Positions 25,281-36,064 of a stretch of DNA of 64,000 nucleotides are shown in pieces. The DNA lies in contig CAMRHE010000035.1 of assembly GCA_947044405.1 (NCBI GenBank), positions 5,615,501-5,679,500 of the forward strand. The letters run 5' to 3'. The position numbers and the translations under genes are program-made. Position 1 is the first letter of the stretch; each line of letters begins with the position of its first letter. The notes below the pieces were generated by a model. The model had not been told where the DNA came from and ran no database searches. It saw only the letters and a list, made by a program, of their open reading frames with translations. The stretch is from Leptodactylus fallax. Lineage: Eukaryota > Chordata > Amphibia > Anura > Leptodactylidae.

Positions 25281-26035
25281 CAGTGGCGTAACTAGGAATG
25301 GCTGGGCCCCAAGGTGAACATTTGACATAAGTCCCCTCTGACGACCACCCCACCAACTCCCCCACCCTGCACAAACCACATTCCCCGCATTTATGAACAC
25401 ACTAGTATGCACCATAGTGGTCCCTGCACACACTATTATGTGCCATAGTGGACCCTGCACACAGTATTATGCCCCATAGTGGCCCCTGCACACACTATTA
25501 TGCCCCATAGTGGCCCCTGCACACAGTATTATGCCCTATAGTGGTCCCTGCACACACTATTATGTGCCATAATGGACCCTGCACACAGTATTATGCTACA
25601 TAGTGGCCCCTGAACACACTATTATGCCCCATAGTGGCCCCTGCACACAGTATTATGTCCCATAGTGGCCCCTGCACACAGTATTATGCCCCATAGTGAC
25701 CCCTACCTACACACAGTATTATGTCCCATTGTGGACCACCCATAAACAATTATTATACTCTTTTCAGACCCCAGAGTATAATGATCAGAGACCCAGGGGA
25801 GGATACAAACTTAAAAAACAATGTTACTTACCTCTCCCTGGCTCTGGCACATTCCCCGTTACCTCTTCAATGTTGGACCAGTCATCACGCTAGACTGGCG
25901 TCACGACACATAATGATGCCAGCCTGGCCCACGTGACGTCTGGGATGTCACCAAAGACTGCCGGAGCACAGGAGAGGTAAGTAACAGTGTTTTTTATGTT
26001 CCCTCACCTTCCCTGCTGTCTGTTACTGCCCATCG
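25281..26035. mobile_element. hAT non-autonomous element, copy 2 (right end not found)
   Basis: It begins CAGTGGCGTAACTAGG and follows the copy at 6394 through tgggccc..aaggtgaacattt. The internal array of the ~30-bp cacagtattatgccccatag unit is expanded (25400-25730, about 11 units). Homology runs to about 26030, and no matching right terminus or 8-bp duplication is seen. Confidence 0.75.
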
Positions 26036-26982
26036 GCCTAAACTTGTCTGACCCCCCCCCCCCCTGGTGCTTTGCACCAGAGTCTGTTTGGTCCCTGGTC
26101 AGCCACCTCCTACACTGGGACCACCCCAACAGGTAGCCTCCTTGCAATGATGAGCACATGTGGGGAGGCCATTTAGATAGTGCCCTTGGTGGCTGTCCAA
26201 CACCAAACTGGCTAGATAGCACAGCGAGTCCACAAATCGAATCCCCATATTTTGTAATATTTCACTGTATCTTTACCAAAGGCATCTAGAACCCTCTTGG
26301 ACATGTACAATAAATAGACACATAGAAATAGGACTGGGCCTCATACAACATCATGAAACATTATGGTCTAATGATCCTGCCCCACAAATATCTGGGCATG
26401 CCCAGCCAATAGTAAAGGTCCATTCCGTGTATATACAGATGTGCAAAACAATACAAAATGAGAGGAATTTAATTTAATTTAAAGTAATTACGAGTTGTGT
26501 CGCTGGTCAGTGCTCTAGTGTGTCTTTCCCTCTGAAGGAGTTAAGTCTCTCTACAGTGCTAGGACTCATTCCAGGTTGGGGGCGGCTCAGAGCGCTGCTG
26601 TCCAGTTACCTTTCTGACTACTCCTGCTCCAGGCTATATAACTCTGCTTTCATGTTGTCAGTTTCTGGTCTTAAAGTTCAGTTTCTTGTCCAGAAGTGAT
26701 CTGTCTGCCTGAAATGACCATCCTAGTCTGAGCTCCATGCCATTCAGTAATATCTTGCTGCCTAGTACTTTCTCTCCAACACAAGATACCTCAGTTGGAG
26801 ATTAGATAAGTATCTGAGCTCTTCTTGTTCCCAAGCATAGCCTGTTCTGGGCATAGTGAGCCCTAGTCTTTTACTGCTTGGATTTTAAGTAGGGTTTTTT
26901 GTGTGATGCTAAGATCTGTTACTCTTTCCTTTTAGTGTCAGTATTGCTGTGTTTCACATTTATTTTCTACTCTATACTTAGC
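26036..26982. other. Unclassified; 26550-26970 somewhat LTR-like
   Basis: No coding sequence is seen. A TATA-like box (ggctatataactctgc, about 26633) and a pyrimidine-rich, T-rich 3' part recall an LTR, but no ends or duplications were found. Confidence 0.25.
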
Positions 26983-27288
26983 TAGAGATGAGCGAATCGA
27001 TTCTGCAGAAGTTGAATTCGATCCGAATTTCAGGAAATCTTCGATTCTCCACGATTCCGGATTTCCTGATGCTTCGCGTTAACGAATATTTAGTAAGGAC
27101 GAGAGAGAGAGACATGACGGTGGCATCCAAGGGCTTCCGCCATTTTGCCCCCCACCCGTCTACCCCGGCTCTCTGGATGCCAGAAATAGCTGTTTATTCA
27201 CCGTGAAGTAATTCGGATCGAAGCAAATTTTTGGGGAACTTCGAATAGAACTGCCGAATCGAACTTTGGAGAAATTCGCTCATCTCTA
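26983..27288. mobile_element. hAT-like MITE with 8-bp duplication, copy 1
   Basis: The termini are TAGAGATGAGCGAATCG and, inverted, TAGAGATGAGCGAATTT. A perfect octamer TACTTAGC flanks it (26975-26982 and 27289-27296). It contains several internal inverted motifs (gatccgaatt / aattcggatc). Copy 2 is at 29863-30257. Confidence 0.9.
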
Positions 27289-27429
27289 TACTTAGCATTT
27301 CCTCATTCACCGTTAGTCCAGTTGGACACCTGTGGGGGGCTTTTTCTGTATTTAACATCTCCATTCAAATGTGAAACAAGTCAGGTTTTCTGTTTTTCTG
27401 GCAGGTGAGTTATTTTTCCTGCTGTGTTC

Positions 27430-27967
27430 GCGCCTCACCGCTTCATTGTCTTATATTCTGTATATATGGAGGTCATGCCTCACCGCTCCATTGTCTTATA
27501 TTCTGTATATATGGAGGTCACGCCTCACCGCTCCATTGTCTTATATTCTGTATATATGGAGGTCACACCTCACCTCTCCATTGTCTTATATTCTGTATAT
27601 ATGGAGGTCACGCCTCACCGCTCCATTGTCTTATATTCTGTATATATGGAGGTCACGCCTCACCGCTCCATTGTCTTATATTCTGTATATATGGAGGTCA
27701 CACCTCACCGCTCCATTGTCTTATATTCTGTATATATGGAGGTCACACCTCACCGCTCCATTGTCTTATATTCTGTATATATGGAGGTCACACCTCACCG
27801 CTCCATTGTCTTATATTCTATATATATGGAGGGCACACCTCACCGCTCCATTGTCTTATATTCTGTATATATGGAGGTCACACCTCACCGCTCCATTGTC
27901 TTATATTCTATATATATGGAGGGCACACCTCACCGCTCCATTGTCTTATATTCTGTATATATGGAGG
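27430..27967. repeat. Minisatellite, 45-bp unit, about 12 copies
   Basis: The unit is built on cctcaccgctccattgtctt and atattctgtatatatggagg. It is interrupted by a solo LTR at 27968-28849, after which one further unit runs into the acceptor of the cysteine-rich exon at 28912. All three plus-strand frames are open because the unit is 15 codons without stops. Confidence 0.95.
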
Positions 27968-28849
27968 TGTGAAAGATCCTCAGTGTGCCAACACCGCGTT
28001 GGCCCACACCTGAGTCTTCTTTCATATAAAAACCACACTCACCGCCAGTGAGTGTCGGGTTCACAGGATAAATACAAGACAAGCTTTCTAAATTTTATAT
28101 ATTTATTAACCCCTAAATGGGTCGGTATTAACATCTAACACATACAGTTCAGAACAGATATGAAGATATATGCAAACATTAACAGTTACTAGTTACAAGA
28201 TGCAGTACAATAAAAATAAAAAGGGAATAAAATTGAAATAATTACTTTACCACGTATCTCCTTGATGTGGCTCTATAGTCCAACACTCACACTTGCTCTG
28301 TCATGTGTGAATAACCAGTGGAGGCAGCGGCAATAACTCCAGCATCTCAGCTTGCATGCTCATCACAGTATAATCCAATAGTCTCTCTCAGTGGAAGTCT
28401 GTCTGTAAAAACTCCTCATAGTGTTCTCTTGTAGTCCCAGCACAATCTCCTCCCACTGACCTCTTACCTCATCTTATATACCCTTTATGCCACCTCCCAG
28501 AATGAGGTCACCGGCGACAGCAAGTCTGATTGACTAACGCACTCAAGTTTGTATTTCTTTGTATTGAGCGGAGACCAAGTGAAAGGATACAATGTTATCA
28601 GCCATATCTGATCTACCAGTGCAGACTGGTCAATGCATGTTTCTTTGATCACTCAGGGCTGTGTATGAATTCAATGGAGCCCTGCTGGGATGGATACAAA
28701 GCCCTATTGTTCCAGTCCGGCCACTATTGGCAATATACCTATGAGTAGGCTGTGCACATTATGAGTAAAGAGAACTAAGAGAGAAATACGCTACCCAGAG
28801 ATCAAAATACAGCTTTGAGTTATAGCCATATTTAAGTGGAATCATCACA
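27968..28849 (-). mobile_element. Solo LTR, copy 1 (882 bp)
   Basis: The ends are TGTGAAAGATCC...AATCATCACA. Flanks GGAGG (27963-27967) and GGAAG (28850-28854) fit a 5-bp duplication with one change, and the minisatellite phase is continuous across it. On the minus strand it carries a TATA box (gggtatataagatgagg) and a later AATAAATATAT stretch, so the transcription direction is minus. It matches 49803-50738. Confidence 0.88.
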
Positions 28850-28911
28850 GGAAGTCACACCTCACCGCTCCATTGTCTTATATTCTAGGGTAACTTTTTG
28901 TCTCTTTTCAG

Positions 28912-29064
28912 TCTCTATTTCACAACACTGTGAAGCACCAGATGAGAAGTCGGCTTATACAACATTGCTATCCTGTAAGACTAGAGCTGAACTGCTGAGT
29001 AGATGTGAAGCAAAAACCACCTGCCCCAAAAAATGTCGCACAGACTTTAAAATCATCTTGATGA
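28912..29064 (+). CDS. Cysteine-rich exon A (51 codons, phase 1-1)
   Basis: The acceptor tttgtctcttttcag and donor gtaagt enclose 153 nt, entering and leaving in phase 1. The peptide contains SISQHCEAPDEKSAYTTLL, CKTRAELLSRCEAKTTC and PKKCRTDFKIILM. Five cysteines are spaced C-x14-C-x9-C-x5-C-x3-C. The module is homologous to exon B at 33825. Symmetric phase-1 exons typically encode extracellular domains. I do not recognise the fold. No first exon or membrane exon was found nearby, so the parent gene is unknown. Its phase would fit between exon 1 and exon 2 of the 14-kb gene, but a polyA signal lies between them. Confidence 0.55.
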
Positions 29065-29089
29065 GTAAGTAAATTTCTCAATATATATA

Positions 29090-29590
29090 AATTTTTTATA
29101 CATTCAGCAGTGTGTAGTTGTGTCTGATACTTATATATCCTCCTAATGTCACCTCTACAGCAGTGTGTAGTGTCTGATACTTATATATCCCCCTAATGTG
29201 ACCTCTACGGCAGTGCGTAGTGTCTGATACTTATATATCCTCCTAATGTGACCTCACAGCAGTGCGTAGTGTCTGAACTTATTATCCCCCTAATGTGACC
29301 TCTACGGCAGTGTGTAGTGTCTGATACTTATATATCCTCCTAATGTGACCTCTACAGCAGTGCGTAGTGTCTGATACTTATATATCCTCCTAATGTGACC
29401 TCTACAGCAGTGCGTAGTGTCTGATACTTATATATCCTCCTAATGTGACCTCTACAGCAATGCGTAGTGTCTGATACTTATATATCCTCCTAATGTGACC
29501 TCTACAGCAGTGCGTAGTGTCTGATACTTCTATATCCTCCTAATGTGACCTCTACAGCAGTGTGTAGTAGTGTCTGATACTTATATGGTG
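29090..29590. repeat. Minisatellite, 50-bp unit, about 10 copies
   Basis: The unit is built on cagtgcgtagtgtctgatac and ttatatatcctcctaatgtg. It begins about 25 bp after the donor of cysteine-rich exon A. Units differ by single bases and short deletions. There are no spacers of the CRISPR kind. Confidence 0.95.
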
Positions 29591-29862
29591 ACATCCAGTG
29601 GTGATTCTGCTCATACATGAGAAGTCTTGCACTCAGTATAGGCACATTACTCACCTCTCCATATCACTATCCATTAAACAATCACCATTTTGGGTTATGC
29701 CCAGATCGATCACCCAGTTGCCTGACTCTATCCTCTGCTGCATTGTAAATATTTCAGTGACTGTTCTGATCACCACTAGTGCTGTGTGTAGGTTTGTAGC
29801 CCAGAATATACAGAGCTGGTTTGCAGTAATCTGTCCTTTGTTATCCCCTAGACAGACACAAC

Positions 29863-30257
29863 TAGAGATGAGCGAATCGATTCTGCAGACGTGGAATTCG
29901 ATCCGAATTTCAGGAAATCTTCGATTCTCCACGATTCCGAATTTCCTGATGCTTTGTGGTAACAAATATTTAGTAAGGGCCTTTGTGACATCAGAAGGTC
30001 ACATGATGTTCTCTAGTGATGTGATTGGGTAGGCGTGTCTTTGCTTGTTAGCAGATCCTTCCACATGAATAAAAGTTGACAGAGAGAGAGAGAGAGAGAA
30101 CACCCAAGGGCTTCCGCCATTTTGTCTCCCACCCCGGCTCTCAGCAGCCCGGAAATAGCTGTTTATTCGCCGCAAAGTAATTCGGATCGAAGCAAATTTT
30201 TTTGGAACTTCAAATTGAACTGCCGAATCGAACTTTTCAGAAATTCACTCATCTCTA
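29863..30257. mobile_element. hAT-like MITE, copy 2
   Basis: It has the same TAGAGATGAGCG termini as the copy at 26983. The flanks GACACAAC (29855-29862) and TTCACAAC (30258-30265) agree at 6 of 8. It is longer than copy 1 because of an extra central segment, including a (GA)n tract near 30080. Confidence 0.85.
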
Positions 30258-30332
30258 TTCACAACTTTTGAGACATCAGAGAGATCCTGAAAAGGGATGC
30301 ATAAAACTTTTGCTTAAAAACCATACATGTAA

Positions 30333-30911
30333 GGCAGGGTTTACACTACCGTTGGAGTCTGTTATAAAGGTGTCTGTTAAAAAAAAAAAAAAAAACAACA
30401 CTAACTGATGTTAATGTGTCTGTTTTTTTAACTGATCCAATTAATGGTTCAGTTAAAAAAAACGGACACATTAGCATCAGTTAGTGTCCATTTTTTAGCA
30501 CTGTCCGTTTTTTTTTTTTGTTTGTTTGTTTCTCCTTTCTGAGCATGCGCAGGATAAAAACGGACATAAAATAGTGGACAATAACTTATGGCTATCAGTT
30601 ACTGTCCGTTATAAGTCCGTTACCCATAGACTTCAATGTTAAAAAAATAACGGATACTTGCTGTCCGTCAAGAATACGTTTTTTTTTCAAACGGACAAAA
30701 AAGTCCTGCATGTAGGATTTTTTGTCCGTGAAAAAAAAAAATGGACTTTTGACGGATTTGGTGTAAACAGACACAATATAAAAACCCATTGAAATGAATG
30801 GAAATTTTAACGGATTTCTGACGGTTCAGCTAGTGTCCGATGCTAAAATCTTGTAACAGACAATAACAACGGACACTACTGACGGTCACCAACGGTAGTG
30901 TGAACGCCCCC
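30333..30911. mobile_element. Foldback element with TAA duplication, Harbinger-like
   Basis: The termini are GGCAGGGTTTACACTACCGT and, inverted, GGGGGCGTTCACACTACCGT. They are flanked by TAA at 30330-30332 and 30912-30914, the 3-bp target typical of PIF/Harbinger. The interior is a series of inverted blocks around acggacacattagcatcag and tccgtttttt, with no transposase. Confidence 0.65.
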
Positions 30912-31041
30912 TAACCCCTTCATCACATCTGAATTCAATGCAGATCCCAAACCTAACACCCTAAATATATCCAGAACACAGAGGAGACAGCCTTAACCAA
31001 TGCAGACTACACACTGGTCCTCCTAATAAATACACAATTCT

Positions 31042-31499
31042 TAGGCTTTATTCATATGACAATGTGACGACGTGTAACATCTGTTTTTTTTTCGTCTATC
31101 ATACGGCCATTTTTAGATCACCAATAGTGACTTAGCATATTCACATATCTGTTCTATTAACAGACAGAAAAATGGGTTACAGTCAAAAACGTACAGAAAT
31201 GTTATATTTGTCCATTTAGACTCACACAGATCTGATAGAAGTCAATGGGTCCATTTTTAATGGACGTGAAACAGAGCAACACCCAAATTAAGTCCATTAA
31301 CAATTGATCAGTGGGTTGGGTCCAAAAAAACAGACCAATGAAATTCTTCTTATTTTTGTTAAGGGCCTGTTACAAATGGATTCAAAATGGATGATACTTG
31401 GTAGTCAAAAATGGACAAGGAACATTAAAAATGAAACCAATGTTTCAGTTTTTTTTTCAAAGCCAGGAAACTGACAAAGGTGTGTGAATACAGCCCTAA
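31042..31499. mobile_element. Foldback-type repeat, unclassified
   Basis: The left edge aggctttattcatatgacaa and the inverse of the right edge (agggctgtattcacacacc) are similar. The interior has inverted blocks around ggtccatttttaatgg. Its design resembles the neighbouring element at 30333, but no duplication was confirmed. Confidence 0.4.
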
Positions 31500-31599
31500 A
31501 TGTAGACCCACAAAAGGAAGAAAAATAAAATAAATAAAGTTTGTAACATGAAAAGAAAAAAAAAGTCATAACACCCCCCCCCAGGACAAAATAGAACAT

Positions 31600-32412
31600 A
31601 CAAATTCAAACTAACTAATTGGACATCCCTGTGTCCAAAAATGCCCAAACTTATTAAAAAAAACAAAAAACATTTCTTATATAGTGAACACCGTACTAGT
31701 GAAAAAGATAAAACTGAATTGCCTTTTTTTTGCCATTTTGACTCCTAATAAATATTACTAAAGCAATAAAGAGTCAAAATATCGGCATTCCCCAAAATAG
31801 TATAAAAATATATATAATATATAAAAACTGGATCTTGCATCACAAAAATAGATGTCTTGCACACCACCGAAACACAAAAAGTTTACAGGTGTCAGAGTAT
31901 GACAATTAATAACAATGACAGAGTTCACACAGTCTGCGGGTCTCAAATTCCAACGGAGCTTTTATTTAGATGTTCCAGCACAAATAAACACCGTACAAAC
32001 AAAACCTAAGCCTGTCCGGCTCTAGCTATACAGCAGCGTGCCTAACTAACCTAGTGCAGGCCAAATACCTGGCACCAAAGTGTGTATAACCTCCACTCCA
32101 GGGGTGCTCAAGCCCTCCTTTTACCAGGCTTCCTTCCCCAGTAATGACTATCAGGAAGCCTCACCTGAGAGCACCTGGGACTAGGGAAAAGCCATAGTGG
32201 ACTACGGGTGTGGACTGGAAGACTCCACTGCCAACCTGTCCTCCAGCCCAGGAAATCCAGCCCATGTCACTTACAGACTACGCTCTGCTAAAGCAACATA
32301 TATCCTTCTGGATTTCCGCTACCGTGCCTGGCAGAGGAGACCAGATGAGGTATACACCCCGTCTAGCACTTTACCACAATATATATATATTTTTTTTCTC
32401 CTGTTTTTAATA

Positions 32413-32448
<36 letters not shown>

Positions 32449-32720
32449 TAAATCTGGTATTGCTGCGATTGTGCCAACCCATCAAATACAAAAGTCATTT
32501 TTATCACACAATAAACACTGTAAAAATGAAACCTGCAAGAAAATGGTGCAAATGCAGTTTTTCTCTAATTTCATCCCATTCTGATTTTTTCTAGCTACCC
32601 AGTACATTGTATGGAATATTAAATGTTCCCATTACGAATTACAATGTCTTGCAAAAAAATAACCCACATATCGGTCTGTGAGTGGTAAAAATGGTATGAA
32701 AAAAAAAGGTCTGCCTCTGA
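31600..32720. repeat. Relic related to the TTAA-flanked family, with an inserted LTR-like block
   Basis: 31600-31860 and 32440-32700 resemble parts of the 37-38 kb sequence (tggtattgctgcg-type and gccattttgactcctaat-type blocks). Between them, about 31870-32390 is a GC-richer, LTR-like block of unknown class. A 28-bp poly-A lies at 32416-32443. Boundaries are approximate. Confidence 0.35.
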
Positions 32721-32799
32721 GCCGATTCTTTTCATCATATTGTATGTCCAGAATACAGTCCATCTTGAGTCTAGCTGTAGGATTAAGTTGTTAGCGCTC

Positions 32800-33797
32800 T
32801 CATATACTGTCTATGGAGGTCACACATCGCTGCTCTCCTTGTCTTATATCCTGTACACTGTGCACCTTCCTATCCTGTATATACTGTCTATGGAGGTCAC
32901 ACATCGCTGCCCCCCTTGTCTTATATCCTGTACACTGTGCACCTTCCTATCCTGTATATACTGTCTATGGAGGTCATAAATCGCTGCTCTCCTTGTCTTA
33001 TATCCTGTACACTGTGCACCTTCCTATCCTGTATATACTGTCTATGGAGGTCACACATCGCTGCCCCCCTTGTCTTATATCCTGTACACTGTGCACTTTC
33101 CTATCCTGTATATACTGTCTATGGAGGTCACACATTGCTGCCCCCCTTGTCTTATATCTTGTACACTGTGCACCTTCCTATACTGTATATACTGTCTATG
33201 GAGGTCACACATCGCTGCCCCCTTTGTCTTATATCCTGTACACTGTGCACCTTCCTATCCTGTATATACTGTCTATGGAGGTCACACATCGCTGCTCCCC
33301 TTGTCTTATATCCTGTACACTGTGCACCTTCCTATACTGTATATACTGTCTATGGGGGTCATAAACCGCTGCCCTACGGCGGTCACACACGCCGCCCCTT
33401 GTCTTATATCCTGTACACTGTGCACCTTCCTATCCTGTATATACTGTCTATGGAGGTCACACATCGCTGCCCCCCTTGTCTTATATCCTGTACACTGTGC
33501 ACCTTCCTATCCTGTATATACTGTCTATGGAGGTCACACATCGCTGCCCCCCTTGTCTTATATCTTGTACACTGTGCACCTTCCTATCCTGTATATACTG
33601 TCTATGGAGGTCACACATCGCTGCCCCCCTTGTCTTATATCTTGTACACTGTGCACCTTCCTATCCTGTATATACTGTCTATGGAGGTCACACATCGCTG
33701 CTCCCCTTGTCTTATATCCTGTACACTGTGCACCTTCCTATCCTGTATATACTGTCTATGGAGGTCACACATCGCTGCTCTCCTTGTCTTATATCCT
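32800..33797. repeat. Minisatellite, 77-bp unit, about 13 copies
   Basis: The unit is built on tctatggaggtcacacatcg, ccttgtcttatatcctgtac and actgtgcaccttcctatcct. One variant unit sits at 33350-33410. The last unit runs directly into the acceptor of cysteine-rich exon B. It shares ccttgtcttatatcctg and tatggaggtcacac with the 45-bp array upstream of exon A, so the two arrays are related. Confidence 0.95.
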
Positions 33798-33824
33798 GGG
33801 ATAACTCTTGGTTTCTTATTCTAG

Positions 33825-33982
33825 TTGCTATGACAAAACACTGCGGACCACCATCTGTACAATTGGTCAGTTCTCCAGTTCCATTTCTACTGAACAGATT
33901 TTACCACAAAGTAATGAAAAATTGCAGAGAGCGTGTAATCTGCCCTCCATATTGTTGCCTTGGCTGTGGAGCCCTTATCTAG
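33825..33982 (+). CDS. Cysteine-rich exon B (homologue of exon A), ends at a stop
   Basis: The acceptor ggtttcttattctag and donor gtaagt bound 158 nt. Entering in phase 1, it encodes AMTKHCGPPSVQLVSSP, a linker, NCRERVICPPYCCLGCGALI and then TAG exactly at the donor. The C-x5-C-x3-C spacing and the HC-x-x-P start match exon A; extra cysteines follow. The length is not a multiple of three, so the frame leaves at a stop. It could be the last coding exon, or a copy damaged by a 1-nt change. No partner exons were found. Confidence 0.5.
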
Positions 33983-34046
33983 GTAAGTACCAGAATTATA
34001 CACAGTAATGAGGACTCTGACTCTCAACTTACAGTTTATAGAGATA

Positions 34047-34650
34047 CAAGTGCATCTCAATAAATTAGAATATCATCAAAAAGTTATTTTTTTTTTTTTC
34101 AGTAATTCTATTGAAAAAGTGAAACCCATCTATTACATTGAGTCATTACAAACAGAGGGAACTTTTTCACGTTTTTCTTTCTGTTAATGTTGATGATTAT
34201 GGCACAGCCAAGGAAAACCCAAAAGTCATTATCTCAGAAAATTAGAATATTATATAAGACCAACTGTAAAAAAATTATTTAACACAGAAATGTTGGCCAA
34301 ATGAAAAGTCTGTCCAGTAAATGCCCTCAATACTTGTGGGGGCTCCTTTTGCATGAATGACTGCATCAATGCGGTGTGGCATGGAGGCGATCAGCCTGTG
34401 GCACTGCAGAGGGGTTATGGACGCCCAGGTTGCTTTGATAGCAGCCTTCAGCTCATCTGCATTGTTGGGTCCGGTGTCTCTCATCTTCCTCTTGACAATA
34501 CCCCATCGATTCTCTATGGGGTTAAGGTCAGGCGAGTTTGCTGGCCAATCAAACCCAGTGATACTGCAGTTATTACACGAGGTATTGGCAGTGTGGACAG
34601 GTGCCAAGTCCTGTTGGAAAATGAAAAAATTGTTGTGCCCCCCCCCCCAA
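34047..34650 (-). mobile_element. Truncated Tc1-like transposon
   Basis: It starts at a TA (34045-34046) with CAAGTGCATCTCAATAAATT, a Tc1-type inverted-repeat end, and is cut off near 34640 by a C-run and unrelated sequence. On the minus strand it carries only the C-terminal part of a transposase. Confidence 0.8.
34275..34625 (-). pseudogene. Tc1-like transposase C-terminal fragment
   Basis: The minus-strand frame reads [37 protein letters not shown] (containing the catalytic Glu) and MPHRIDAVIHAKGAPTS. The second catalytic Asp would lie just upstream, and the HTH domains and first Asp are missing. The spacing from APVH to the Glu is shorter than in DD34E relatives, consistent with a different Tc1 subfamily or a small deletion. 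Confidence 0.8.
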
Positions 34651-35379
34651 GGTTCACCAGCAGCTATTGGGGAATCGCTCCTCTAGCAATTCCCTTATAC
34701 ACAAAGAAGAGCCACAAAGCTGATCAGATATTGTAGTGTGGTTAGCTTTTGTGTCTGGTTAAGGTTTTCATTCATTGTAGTAGTTATATCTTGTTCTATG
34801 TTCAATGTATATATTAATTCCAATTTGCCCAAACTCTGTATAGAGACAAAGGTAAAACATAATAGGCATATATGTCATAATTCATGTTTCATAACCATCT
34901 AAGTACAAAAATATAGTTGGGGAATCCAGATGCATCTTTGATGTCAAGCATCTGGTCCTGGTAACATAAATGACCACCCAAATTATGTGTCTGTGGAAGG
35001 GATGACATTCTATCACCATGTTTGGCATCTTTTGCTGGACCTATTATCCCTATATGAGGTACTCACCTAGTGTTATGGTGTATTCCCAAAATATGTCATA
35101 TCTCTCTTGATTCGGCACAGGTAATTAGCCGACCCCAGTCACAGGTGGGGGGCTCCTAAAATCTTAAAAATTAATAAAATTGTCCTTGGCTCTAAGACGT
35201 CTCCAAAATCCTGGAGAGAGAAAATGCTGCTTCGGTTTGTTACTTTTTGTTAGCCGGTGTGTGCAAGAGCTCCATTGTGTAGTGTCATAGGGCACAGATG
35301 TGAGTGGTCTAGGTACATCAATGTCTTGTCTACCATAATTAGGGGGTGGTGGCAGCTATTTGTGTGGATGTAACGATGC

Positions 35380-35600
35380 TGGGGTTGCTTCACTCTCTTG
35401 TAGCCTAGTGTGAGAGGTGAGCGTAGAAACAGAGTCTCAGTGGTCGCATGAGCCTCAGGGATTCCGGTGGGAAGAAGACCAAAAGGGCACTGGCAGCGGA
35501 CAATGAAGAGTATGCTTTTTTATTTTACACCTCTCCTGGCCACCATCTGCTCCACTTTCTGGACAACTCGTTTAAGTCCATGTCTATATTTATAAGATTC
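35380..35600. mobile_element. Possible hAT-derived relic
   Basis: The stretch gaagagtatgcttttttatt followed by cacctctcctggccaccatc resembles internal hAT sequence at 6930-6960 and 12060-12100. Nothing else is preserved. Confidence 0.35.
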
Positions 35601-35704
35601 TTCACCATTGATTTAAATTCAAATTTTCTGTGATCTGCATATGATCCAAACGTTATTTAATTTACATGATCACAGTCACCAGTTATAACATTTTAATTCC
35701 ACAG

Positions 35705-35980
35705 ACCCGTACCTCAATATTACAATAATAATTCCGTTTTGCCATTGAGAAAAATAACCAAAATCAGACAATTTTACCCAATATCTCTCTGGGATATCAC
35801 ATATATGACTCCTGCTCTGATAGCATGAAAGCTGTGAAAAGTGTTTTATCAGGACCCAGAATGACCGTCCTCAATTATTCTTGTACCAAGCAGAGGAACG
35901 TAGCTGGTTTTATAGGAGATCAGGGATCAGCAACAATATTATGCATGGTTCAGATATTGGTATCATATCAATACTCACAA
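35705..35980 (+). pseudogene. Vomeronasal type-2 receptor (V2R)-like ligand-binding-domain exon
   Basis: From about 35738 one frame reads FAIEKNNQNQTILPNISLGY, then HIYDSCSDSMKAVKSVLSG, NYSCTKQRNVAGFIGDQGSA and LVSYQYSQ. This is the N-terminal lobe of a class C GPCR extracellular (ANF-type) domain as found in V2Rs. It ends at CAA followed by a gtaggt donor at 35981, a usual V2R exon border. A possible acceptor (ttttaattccacag) is at 35704, but the first ~35 nt need a 1-nt frame change. No other V2R exon is seen within several kb. I call it a fragment or pseudogene; a distant-exon gene is the alternative. In a working gene this domain would bind peptide or amino-acid odorants on vomeronasal neurons. 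Confidence 0.75.
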
Positions 35981-36064
35981 GTAGGTGGTGTACTCTTACT
36001 GAATGTAACAACATTAGCTCATGCTGGCCAGGTACAATCAGATTTTGGAGTATTGGGTCAGTCA

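Noticed and set aside
27371..28051. Long overlapping open frames (up to 226 codons) with a repeating 15-residue unit
   Set aside because: They arise from a stop-free 45-bp minisatellite open in all three plus frames. There is no promoter, consistent codon use or splice logic.
29090..29590. Regular direct repeats resembling a CRISPR array
   Set aside because: Units are contiguous with no unique spacers, and the context is eukaryotic. The same holds for 36065-36660.
32813..33982. Open frames of 168-302 codons in the 77-bp array
   Set aside because: Repeat-driven translation of a stop-poor minisatellite. The unit is not a multiple of three, so the frames simply cycle. Only the terminal exon-like part (33825-33982) was kept.
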